6,844 bases of DNA from Geminicoccaceae bacterium (GTDB taxonomy: Bacteria; Pseudomonadota; Alphaproteobacteria; Geminicoccales; Geminicoccaceae): assembly GCA_030824835.1 (NCBI GenBank), contig JAPJRA010000190.1, forward strand, positions 1-6,844, given 5' to 3'. The stretch's first letter is position 1; each line of letters starts with the position of its first letter. The position numbers were made by a program, and so were the translations under genes. Positions 1 to 5,973 of the stretch are shown in pieces. Below the pieces are notes generated by a model, which saw nothing but the letters and a program-made list of their open reading frames with translations, made no database searches and was not told the DNA's origin.

Positions 1-60
1 GTTGGGTGGTTGCGGTTGGTACGGGATTTAGCTGGTACATGGGATCTGGCTAACGACTTT

Positions 61-98
61 TGACCGGGGTGGGTGAACGTGACCGGGGTGGGTGAACG
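61..98. repeat. Exact tandem duplication of a 19-bp unit
   Basis: The unit TGACCGGGGTGGGTGAACG occurs at 61-79 and again, without a gap or mismatch, at 80-98. It is preceded by a short T run (58-61). Closely spaced repeats of this TGACC...GTGAAC style recall the multiple transposase-binding repeats near the ends of IS21-family elements. No transposase gene is visible in the window, so that link is an inference. A simple replication-slippage duplication would look the same. Confidence 0.85.
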
Positions 99-149
99 GC
101 GGAAGCAGCAGGAAGCCAAGTGGAAGCCGTCTGATCGGGCAGCTTCCGC
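99..149. repeat. Inverted repeat GCGGAAGC / GCTTCCGC
   Basis: GCGGAAGC at 99-106 is matched by its perfect reverse complement at 142-149, with 35 bases between. GGAAGC also recurs directly near 112 and 122. The arms start one base after the 19-bp tandem repeat, so the two structures form one repeat-rich block of about 90 bp downstream of the tRNA 3' end. No T run follows, so a simple intrinsic terminator is unlikely. It may be part of a mobile-element end. Confidence 0.4.
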
Positions 150-271
150 ATTCTATCCCATGCGTTAACGCGGCTGCCGTTCCTTGGTGCCTGCACCTAG
201 TGCTACCATCAGCCTGCGAGGCAGGCCACCGTGGATGGCTCATCCTATGACGAGCCGGCTTGGTCGCTCAC

Positions 272-358
272 TGGTGCCCGCTGCCGGACTCGAACCGGCA
301 CGCCCTTGCAGGCTCGGGATTTTAAGTCCCGTGCGTCTACCGATTTCGCCAAGCGGGC
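272..358 (-). tRNA. tRNA-Leu, anticodon TAA (UAA)
   Basis: On the minus strand this reads as a complete 87-nt class II tRNA. The 7-bp acceptor stem pairs GCCCGCT (352-358) with AGCGGGC (276-282), followed by discriminator A and an encoded CCA (272-274). The anticodon stem CGGGA/TCCCG encloses the loop CTTAAAA, giving anticodon TAA at 322-324. The T arm is GCCGG-TTCGAGT-CCGGC (283-299), and the long variable arm fits leucine. It decodes UUA and, by wobble, UUG. It lies 37 bases downstream of the cinA-like stop codon on the same strand, so read-through co-transcription is possible. No other copy of its 3' end was found in the window, so there is no direct evidence of an integrated element using it as an attachment site. 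Confidence 0.97.
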
Positions 359-395
359 CCCGCAGTGGAATGGCACTGTAGCGAAGTGTCGATGC

Positions 396-1145
396 TCAGA
401 ACAGGTCGAGCACCTCGATTCCACGCTGATCGGCCTCCGTCATGATGGCTGCCAGCGCGGCCTCAATCGCCGCCGCATCGACGCTGCGCAGCACCAGGCT
501 GGTGCCGAAGCGCTCCTGACGCATGAACGGATAGCTCCCGATCTCGACCGTCGGATGGAGCGCCTGGATCTCACCCAGCGGTTTGGCGATCTCGCCCTCG
601 GGGCAGAACACGGTAATGGTCTTTGACACGACCACGGCTCCACCCTTGAGCCGCGGCCTGAGGCCGGCCCACATTGCCTGCAGGATCGAGGGCACGCCTG
701 GCAGAACGTGGACGTTGCCGATGGTGAAGCCCGGCGCCACGCTGACCGGATTGTCGATGAGCTCCGCGCCTTCGGGCGTCTCGGCCATCTTCATGCGGGC
801 CGGGTTGACCTTCTCCGGCGGATAGTAAGCCAGCAGGCGGCGCTCGGCCTCAGGATGGCGGCCGTAGGGCAGGTCGAAGGCCTTGGCGATGCTGGCCGAG
901 GTTATATCATCGTGGGTCGGCCCGATGCCGCCGGTGGTGAAGACGTGATCGAACTTGCTGCGCAACGCGTTCACCGCCTCGACGATGTCCGCCTCGGCGT
1001 CAGGTACCACCCGCACCTCCCGCAGCTGGATCCCGGCCTCATTGAGCGCGGTCGCCAGAAAGGCCAGATTCGCATCCTGCGTGCGGCCCGATAGGATCTC
1101 GTTGCCGATGATGATCAGTGCCGCCGTGACCGTAAGCTCGCTCAT
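396..1145 (-). CDS. Stand-alone MoaB/MogA-fold protein (CinA N-terminal type, COG1058)
   Basis: This encodes a 249-residue protein that is a single molybdopterin-binding-fold (MoCF_biosynth) domain. Visible motifs are GNEILSGR (residues 14-21), the binding loop TTGGIGPTHDD (70-80), VHVLPGVPS (145-153) and IGSYPF (202-207). In full-length CinA this domain is followed by a C-terminal NMN-deamidase domain, which is absent here. COG1058 domains in the CinA family have been linked to ADP-ribose pyrophosphatase activity, so a nucleotide-metabolite housekeeping role is more likely than competence, but the substrate is not readable from sequence. I chose the ATG at 1143-1145 because a strong ribosome site, GGGGAGGG, sits five bases before it and homology begins at once. 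An in-frame ATG at 1229 would place the start inside the promoter palindrome. The gene is divergent from radC and runs toward tRNA-Leu. Confidence 0.93.
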   Translation of the reverse strand: MSELTVTAALIIIGNEILSGRTQDANLAFLATALNEAGIQLREVRVVPDAEADIVEAVNALRSKFDHVFTTGGIGPTHDDITSASIAKAFDLPYGRHPEAERRLLAYYPPEKVNPARMKMAETPEGAELIDNPVSVAPGFTIGNVHVLPGVPSILQAMWAGLRPRLKGGAVVVSKTITVFCPEGEIAKPLGEIQALHPTVEIGSYPFMRQERFGTSLVLRSVDAAAIEAALAAIMTEADQRGIEVLDLF

Positions 1146-1150
1146 GCTCG

Positions 1151-1158
1151 CCCTCCCC
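1151..1158 (-). promoter_or_regulatory. Ribosome binding site of the cinA-like gene
   Basis: GGGGAGGG on the minus strand lies five bases upstream of the ATG at 1143-1145. It decides between this start and the in-frame upstream ATG at 1229. Confidence 0.7.
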
Positions 1159-1199
1159 GATGCTTGCTGCGCGCCGATATAGCCTGCTTGTCCGCAGTG

Positions 1200-1229
1200 G
1201 ACATAGGCGATCGATTCGGTTGAATTCAA
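1200..1229 (-). promoter_or_regulatory. Predicted sigma70-type promoter for the cinA-like gene
   Basis: On the minus strand TTGAAT (1224-1229) is a -35 candidate, and TATGTC (1200-1205) lies 18 bases further on as a -10 candidate. The implied RNA start would leave an untranslated leader of about 45-50 bases. The -35 hexamer is one half of the palindrome at 1219-1230. A TGTCC/GGACA inverted repeat (1189-1203) overlaps the -10 and could be an operator. This is a pattern-based prediction only. Confidence 0.35.
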
Positions 1230-1230
1230 C
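1219..1230. promoter_or_regulatory. 12-bp perfect palindrome GTTGAATTCAAC, shared -35 region or operator
   Basis: GTTGAATTCAAC is a perfect palindrome in the divergent gap. It gives TTGAAT on both strands, so one site could serve as the -35 of both genes. A third half-site, AGTTG (1235-1239), forms a second inverted repeat with CAACT (1227-1231). The GTTG/CAAC/GTTG spacing suggests a possible binding site for a dimeric regulator. It is not a match to the alphaproteobacterial LexA pattern GTTC-N7-GTTC. Confidence 0.4.
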
Positions 1231-1249
1231 TAACAGTTGATAATATGCT
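1220..1249 (+). promoter_or_regulatory. Predicted sigma70-type promoter for radC
   Basis: TTGAAT (1220-1225) is followed 18 bases later by TATGCT (1244-1249). A second reading uses TAATAT (1241-1246) with a 15-base spacer. RNA would start near 1256, about 23 bases before the chosen radC ATG. This start site excludes the ATG at 1237 as a usable start. Confidence 0.4.
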
Positions 1250-1278
1250 GTGCCCCCATAATTATGATTGAGGGCGGT

Positions 1279-2271
1279 ATGGCGGACGACAGCGAGCGAA
1301 CGGCGGTGGCCGCGGCCCTGGCCGAGGTCGGGCTGGCGCTGGTGGCGGATACCGGTGGTGAGGCATGGTTGGTAGAGGGAGACACCTTTCGCCATCGTGA
1401 CCTGATCAAACGGCATGGCGGGCGGTGGAGTGCAACGCGGCGACGCTGGCAGTTCAGCTTCAACCCGCTTGCCGGCACGAGCTCCACTGCCCTGACAGCA
1501 CAACCTCCAGGGTTGGCAGAAGACGGTACCATCGCGTTCCAGAGCTGGGGGAGCAAGCATTATCATGGCCATCGCGAGCGCCTTCGTCAGCGCTTCCTAC
1601 AGGCCGGCAGCGACGGCATCGCCGACTACGAGCTGCTGGAACTCCTGTTGTTCTTCTCGATCTATCGCCGTGACACCAAGCCCATCGCCAAGGAAATGAT
1701 CAAGGTGTTCGGTGGTCTGGGGGCCGTGCTGGCGGTCGACCCGGCCCGCTACGCCGAATGTCTGGGCGCGATACCCGACGATGCCGCAGCGGAGTTGCGC
1801 CAAACACGCGACGACGACCTCCTGTTCACGACGGTCCTGCTCAAGGCCGTCAACAATCTCTTCCAGCGGGTGTTGAAGGAAGAGATCAAGGACCGGCCGG
1901 TGATCGGCTCATGGACCGCGCTCCTGGAGTATTTGCAGTTGGTCATGCAGCATGAAGCGGCGGAGCACTTCCGCATCCTGTTCCTGGACCGCAAGAACAT
2001 CCTGATCCGCGACGAGGTGCAGAGCCGCGGTACGGTCGATCACACCCCGCTCTACCCGCGCGAGGTTGTCAAGCGGGCCTTGGAGCTGGCCGCCTCGGCG
2101 ATCATCATGGTCCACAATCACCCAAGCGGCGATCCCACGCCGTCGCAGGCCGACATCGACATGACCCGCCAAGTCATGAGTGCGCTGGCGCAGGTGAACA
2201 TCAGTGTCCACGACCATATCATCGTCGGCAAGAATCGCCATACGAGCTTCAAGAGCCAACGACTTATATAG
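1279..2271 (+). CDS. radC: RadC-family JAMM/MPN protein with extra N-terminal domain
   Basis: This encodes a 330-residue protein. The C-terminal half is the RadC (UPF0758) metalloprotease-like fold: the metal-binding motif HNHPSGDPTPS (279-289) with D292, and a candidate upstream glutamate E246. The central part (about 94-170) contains HYHGHRERLRQRFLQAG and YELLELLLFF, the helix-hairpin-helix-like region that precedes JAMM in this family. All expected metal ligands are present, so the fold looks intact. RadC was named after an E. coli repair allele later assigned elsewhere, and its real role is unsettled. Residues about 28-59 form an additional small domain ending in HGGRWSATRRRWQF. I chose the ATG at 1279 because GAGGG lies four bases before it. 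In-frame ATGs at 1237 and 1264 fall within or close to the predicted promoter. The gene is monocistronic as far as visible. Confidence 0.95.
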   Translation: MADDSERTAVAAALAEVGLALVADTGGEAWLVEGDTFRHRDLIKRHGGRWSATRRRWQFSFNPLAGTSSTALTAQPPGLAEDGTIAFQSWGSKHYHGHRERLRQRFLQAGSDGIADYELLELLLFFSIYRRDTKPIAKEMIKVFGGLGAVLAVDPARYAECLGAIPDDAAAELRQTRDDDLLFTTVLLKAVNNLFQRVLKEEIKDRPVIGSWTALLEYLQLVMQHEAAEHFRILFLDRKNILIRDEVQSRGTVDHTPLYPREVVKRALELAASAIIMVHNHPSGDPTPSQADIDMTRQVMSALAQVNISVHDHIIVGKNRHTSFKSQRLI

Positions 2272-2407
2272 CCGTAATGGTTTGGTATGGCCGTCGATCG
2301 GCTCCGGTGGCCGAGGATGCAGTGGTGCACGTAGCGTGGCCAAGCAGCGTGCATTCCGAAACGGTAAATCCGCGAGGGACAAGACAGCGCTATAGTCTCC
2401 AAGGCGA

Positions 2408-2560
2408 ATGATCATATTCGCATATGCGTTTAGCGATGGAGAGGTCACTGCCAAGCAGCCCCGTCAGGGATGGAACATGGCACCCCTTGTCGGACTTGGG
2501 TCGTTTGCCATGGGAAAGATTCTGCTGTTCATGCAGCCACTCGGAGCGGCAGCGCCCTAG
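2408..2560 (+). CDS. Possible 50-residue small protein with one hydrophobic segment
   Basis: The frame opens with ATG at 2408, with AAGG only three bases upstream, and ends at TAG 2558-2560. The peptide begins MIIFAYAFSDGEV. Residues about 24-45 (MAPLVGLGSFAMGKILLFMQPL) are hydrophobic apart from one lysine and could be a membrane segment. Third-position GC is only moderate, lower than in radC or hrpB, so it could equally be the remnant of a longer decayed gene. An internal ATG at residue 24 is also usable. I recognise no family. It overlaps the frame at 2470-2721, and at most one of the two is likely expressed across the overlap. Confidence 0.22.
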   Translation: MIIFAYAFSDGEVTAKQPRQGWNMAPLVGLGSFAMGKILLFMQPLGAAAP

Positions 2561-2721
2561 CGGTTGGTACGAGTGCCGAGATCCCACATTATGCCAGCCC
2601 GGGCACCCGGACCGTCCAGCTCGACGGGGCTACGGTCGGTCAACGCCGGCGGTTGCTGCAGAACCACTCGGATGGACTGCCCCACGTCCGCGTTCTCGGC
2701 ACCACCCGTGACGGCCACTAG
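2470..2721 (+). pseudogene. Possible gene remnant with coding-like 3' half
   Basis: This frame of 83 codons ends at TAG 2719-2721. Its second half, from about 2590 onward (PGTRTVQLDGATVGQRRRLL then LPHVRVLGTTRDGH), has a protein-like pattern and high third-position GC typical of this genome. The first half is rich in Cys, Thr and His and looks non-coding. The boundary lies near the end of the overlapping 2408-2560 frame, which is what a frameshifted former gene could look like. No family is recognised. It may be chance. Confidence 0.22.
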
Positions 2722-2943
2722 CGCAAGAGCCCTCGCCGCTTAGCCGCACCGATCTGACGGGGTCAGCAAAGCAGATTCGACAACCGGGGTCCGAGGAAGA
2801 TGCGGCGCAGCGCGAGCTGACCTTTGCGTATACCATATCTACCTGCGCGATCATAGACGAGTCGGCACGTGCTGCCGCACCGGCCGTGAGGTGCCATCGC
2901 CGAGCTCTTCAGCCTCTGTCTGCGATCGATGCGCGCAAGGTGC

Positions 2944-3204
2944 CTATCCACCCGGCAGGACACGTGGGCCACGCACGGTGCGAGCCAAGCGCTCCGCTGC
3001 CTGCTCGAGCTGAGCCAGATGCAAAAAGCTACTGCCATCGAGCGGACGGAAGTCCGGGTCGGCGGCAATGAAATGGAGGCGGCCGCCAGCGGCCACGGCA
3101 ACCCCGACGCGGCAACGGTCGACGGCGACGACATAGGCGTCGGTGCTGGAATTCGGCATGTCCATGAATCCGGCAGCTGCCATACTGGCAGCGGCTTTAC
3201 GCAT
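2944..3204 (-). CDS. Small hypothetical protein (86 residues)
   Basis: The frame from ATG 3204 to TAG 2944-2946 encodes a soluble-looking small protein. Its core, residues about 24-76, runs YVVAVDRCRVGVAVAAGG, then RLHFIAADPDFRPLDGSSF, then a helix-like LAQLEQAAERLARTVR. Alternating hydrophobic strands followed by an amphipathic helix, with good third-position GC, argue for real coding. Short proteins of this beta-then-helix style are common in alphaproteobacteria, but I cannot name a family. The start is uncertain: no good ribosome site precedes 3204, internal ATGs at residues 8, 14 and 16 are possible, and the frame stays open upstream to a TGA at 3295-3297. It may be a truncated gene. Confidence 0.45.
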   Translation of the reverse strand: MRKAAASMAAAGFMDMPNSSTDAYVVAVDRCRVGVAVAAGGRLHFIAADPDFRPLDGSSFLHLAQLEQAAERLARTVRGPRVLPGG

Positions 3205-3344
3205 TGCTGGCCATTTTGCCTCGCCGGGTAGGGCCTTGGGCGCCTGACATCGAGCGAGCAGCCATACGCATAGTGGCTCTTGCCGTAGCTGAGATCATGC
3301 CCTTCTCTCCGACGCAACTGACGCCAGTGAGGCTACAGCCCATT

Positions 3345-3450
3345 CGTTTCAGTATAACGACAACCATCCACTAAAATCATAGAGATACCAATAATCACAT
3401 TCAGGCGGCCAGTATGTCAGTTAATAACAAGAAAGGAACGTATTTTATCA
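3345..3450. promoter_or_regulatory. AT-rich leader upstream of hrpB
   Basis: This stretch is clearly richer in A and T than its surroundings and contains TATAAC, TAAAAT and TATTTT hexamers that could serve as -10 elements. None has a convincing -35 at the right spacing. AAGGA near 3433 is too far (13 bases) from the ATG at 3451 to be a good ribosome site for it. It probably holds the hrpB promoter, but the exact element cannot be fixed by eye. Confidence 0.3.
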
Positions 3451-3504
3451 ATGGTTCGATCGGGCATGGCTGTCCAGCATCAAGACGGCTATCCAGCGCA
3501 CAGC

Positions 3505-5973
3505 ATGTCAGATCCTCCTGCCACCGATCTGCCGGTCGAGGCCAGCCTGCCTGCGCTCCGCAAGGCGCTCGCCGAGCGTATGGCCGCGGTGCTGGAAGCG
3601 CCACCGGGTGCCGGGAAGACCACGCTCGTACCCATGCGACTGCTCGCTGAGCCCTGGCTCGCCGGGCGGCGGATCCTGATGCTGGAGCCACGCCGGCTCG
3701 CCACCCGTGCGGCGGCTACCCGCATGGCGCAGCTCTTGGGCGAAGAGGTCGGTGGCACGGTCGGATACGCGATGCGATTCGATCGACGGATCTCGCCACA
3801 GACGCGGATCGAGGTGGTAACCGAAGGACTGCTGACCCGCCGTCTGCAGCGCGATCCTGCGCTTGAGGCCTACGGCCTCGTGATCTTCGACGAGTTTCAT
3901 GAACGTTCGCTCGACGCCGATCTTGGGCTCGCCCTGTGCCTGGAGGTGCAGGGCTCGCTTCGACCCGACCTGCGCCTGCTGCTCATGTCGGCGACGCTCG
4001 ACGGTGCCGGGCTCGCCCGCCATCTCGGCAACGCACCAATCGTGCGCAGCGAGGGCCGGCAGTTTCCGGTGCGGGTGGATTATCTGGGCGGAGATCCGAG
4101 GGAGCCGCTCGAGCTGCGCACGTTGCGCGCCGTGGAGCACGGTCTGGCGGCAAATGCCGGCGGCCTGCTCGTTTTCCTGCCGGGTGCCGCCGAGATCAGG
4201 CGCACGGCCAACCTGCTGGAAACTCGGCTCCGCCGGCCGGGGTTGCGGATATGCCCGCTCTATGGCGATCTTTCGCGGGCGGCACAGGACGTAGCCCTTA
4301 GGCCGTCACAGGTCGGCCAGCGGAAGATCGTCCTGGCTACCAATATCGCGGAGACCAGCCTGACCATCGAGGGTATCGCCGTCGTCATCGATTCTGGCTT
4401 CGAGCGACGTGCCCGTTTCTCCGCGCGCACCGGCATGAGCCGGCTGGTTACGGCCCCGATCAGCCGGGCATCGGCCGAGCAGCGCCGTGGTCGTGCGGGA
4501 CGCCTTGGGCCGGGCCTGTGCCTTCGCCTGTGGTCGGTCGAGGACGATCGCGGGCGACCGGTCCAGCGCACGCCCGAGATCGAGGATGGCGACTTGGCTC
4601 CCTTGGCACTGGAACTGGCGGCCTGGGGCGTGCGCGAACCGGGCACGCTCGGCCTGCCGACCCAGCCACCGCCAGGGCATTTCGCACAGGCGCGGACGCT
4701 GCTGCGCGAGCTCGGCGCGGTGGATCCAGCCGGCACCATCAATGCACACGGGCGGGCAATGGCCGAGCTGCCGCTGCATCCGCGTCTCGCTCACATGGTG
4801 CTGCGTGCCGGTGGGCACGGCATGGCCGGCACGGCCGTCGCCGTGGCGGCGCTCCTCAGCGGCAGGGATCCCGATCGCGACCGTACCGACGTTGATCTGG
4901 CGCGTCGGCTAGATTTGATGCTGCCCGCTTCCGAGGGCGAGCGGATCCGGGCGCAGCTGGCGCGCAGCCTCAAGGAGAAGCCCGGTCCCGTGCGTGCCGA
5001 GGAGGTGGGCGCGGTTATCGGATTAGCCTTCCCGGATCGGTTAGCCCAGGCCCGCGGCGGAACCAAAGGCACGTTTCGCCTCGCCAACGGGCGCGGTGCT
5101 GTGCTCGATCCGATCGACCCGCTTGCCCGCCATTCCTGGCTGGCGGTGGCCGAACTCGAGGATTCAGGGGTCGAAGCGCGCATTCGACTGGCGGCACCCA
5201 TCACATTGGCGCAGCTGGAAGAGCTGCATGGTGAGCGGTTCACCAGCGAGGACGAGGTCAGGTTCGATCCGGGGGAGGAAGCGGTCGTCGCTCGCCGGGT
5301 GGTTCGCCTGGGCAGCCTCGTCATCAGATCGTCGGCGGACGCGAATGCCGATCCCGAGCGGATCGTCGGGGTACTGTGCGATGTTCTCCGCGCGCAGGGC
5401 ATCGACCAGCTGCCCTGGACCGACTCGGCGCGTCAGCTGCAGGCGCGCGTGGCGTTGCTCCGGCGCACGGATCCGGCTCGCTGGCCGGATCTCGGCGATG
5501 CCGCTCTGCTGGAGGGGATGCACGAATGGCTGGCGCCGCATTTGGCCGGCATGCGCCGTTGGTCACAGGTGGCCGCTCTCGATCTGGGCGCCATCCTACG
5601 GGCGCGGCTGGACCATGCCACGCGCCAAGCGCTCGATCGGTTGGCACCCACCCACCTCGACGTACCGAGCGGTCGCGCCATTCCCCTCGACTACACGCGC
5701 GACCCGCCCGTGTTCGCCGTCAAGCTGCAGGAGATGTTCGGTGCGCTCCAGACGCCCACCGTCAATGCTGGCCGGACCAAGGTGATGCTGCAGCTCCTCT
5801 CGCCGGCCCGGCATCCCGTTGCGGTCACGCAGGACTTGGCCGGGTTCTGGGCGACCGGCTACGCCCATGTTCGCAAGGAGCTGCGCGGACGCTACCCGAA
5901 GCATCCCTGGCCAGAGGATCCGCTGCTGGCGCCACCGACCCATCGGACCCGCAAGGCCGGCGGCGCCCACTAG
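3505..5973 (+). CDS. hrpB: ATP-dependent DEAH-box helicase HrpB
   Basis: This encodes 822 residues, the normal HrpB length. Helicase motifs appear in order: Walker A APPGAGKTT (32-40), motif Ia LEPRRLATR, motif II DEFH (129-132), motif III SAT (162-164), motif IV LLVFLPGAAEIRR, motif V LATNIAETSLTI (277-288) and motif VI QRRGRAGR (326-333). A helicase-associated region follows, then the family-specific HrpB C-terminal domain ending in RYPKHPWPEDP (796-806). These show an intact cytoplasmic superfamily 2 NTPase acting on nucleic acid. The physiological substrate of HrpB is poorly known, and RNA metabolism has been proposed. I chose the ATG at 3505 because the preceding 18 codons (from ATG 3451 or 3466) do not resemble the family N terminus. 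No start has a strong ribosome site. It converges on purB with overlapping stop codons. Confidence 0.97.
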   Translation: MSDPPATDLPVEASLPALRKALAERMAAVLEAPPGAGKTTLVPMRLLAEPWLAGRRILMLEPRRLATRAAATRMAQLLGEEVGGTVGYAMRFDRRISPQTRIEVVTEGLLTRRLQRDPALEAYGLVIFDEFHERSLDADLGLALCLEVQGSLRPDLRLLLMSATLDGAGLARHLGNAPIVRSEGRQFPVRVDYLGGDPREPLELRTLRAVEHGLAANAGGLLVFLPGAAEIRRTANLLETRLRRPGLRICPLYGDLSRAAQDVALRPSQVGQRKIVLATNIAETSLTIEGIAVVIDSGFERRARFSARTGMSRLVTAPISRASAEQRRGRAGRLGPGLCLRLWSVEDDRGRPVQRTPEIEDGDLAPLALELAAWGVREPGTLGLPTQPPPGHFAQARTLLRELGAVDPAGTINAHGRAMAELPLHPRLAHMVLRAGGHGMAGTAVAVAALLSGRDPDRDRTDVDLARRLDLMLPASEGERIRAQLARSLKEKPGPVRAEEVGAVIGLAFPDRLAQARGGTKGTFRLANGRGAVLDPIDPLARHSWLAVAELEDSGVEARIRLAAPITLAQLEELHGERFTSEDEVRFDPGEEAVVARRVVRLGSLVIRSSADANADPERIVGVLCDVLRAQGIDQLPWTDSARQLQARVALLRRTDPARWPDLGDAALLEGMHEWLAPHLAGMRRWSQVAALDLGAILRARLDHATRQALDRLAPTHLDVPSGRAIPLDYTRDPPVFAVKLQEMFGALQTPTVNAGRTKVMLQLLSPARHPVAVTQDLAGFWATGYAHVRKELRGRYPKHPWPEDPLLAPPTHRTRKAGGAH

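Larger units (their letters stand above)
2272..3504. other. Gene-poor stretch between radC and hrpB
   Basis: About 1.2 kb contains no gene I can assign to a known family. It holds two weak plus-strand frames (2408-2560 and 2470-2721), one more plausible small minus-strand gene (2944-3204), and an AT-rich leader at roughly 3345-3450. Reading all frames by eye gave no transposase motif. Short frames with uneven codon use suggest decayed genes. No clear intrinsic terminator with a T run was seen after radC. Confidence 0.6.

Noticed and set aside
212..226. Hairpin GCCTGC-GAG-GCAGGC downstream of tRNA-Leu
   Set aside because: It has a six-pair stem with a tight loop, but no T run follows on the minus strand. 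It could help end or process the transcript, but support is too thin for a terminator call.
272..299. tRNA-Leu 3' end as an attachment site for an integrated element
   Set aside because: No second copy of the tRNA 3' end and no integrase gene were seen in the window.
1039..1572. Minus-strand frame of 177 codons spanning the cinA-like/radC gap
   Set aside because: It crosses the divergent promoter and the starts of both real genes in other frames, and its product has no domain pattern.
2298..2314. Hairpin TCGGC...GCCGA after radC
   Set aside because: It is a short stem with no T tail, as expected by chance in GC-rich DNA.
2754..2766. Small hairpin CTGAC-GGG-GTCAG
   Set aside because: The stem is only five pairs with no T run on either strand, so it is not a credible terminator.
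2763..3317. Minus-strand frame of 184 codons
   Set aside because: It overlaps the better small frame 2944-3204 on the same strand. Its product is rich in Arg, Cys, Ser and Pro without family motifs, as expected from a shadow frame in GC-rich DNA.
3508..4140. Minus-strand frame of 210 codons inside hrpB
   Set aside because: It is antisense to the helicase core, with no recognisable motif. Long antisense frames are common in high-GC genes.
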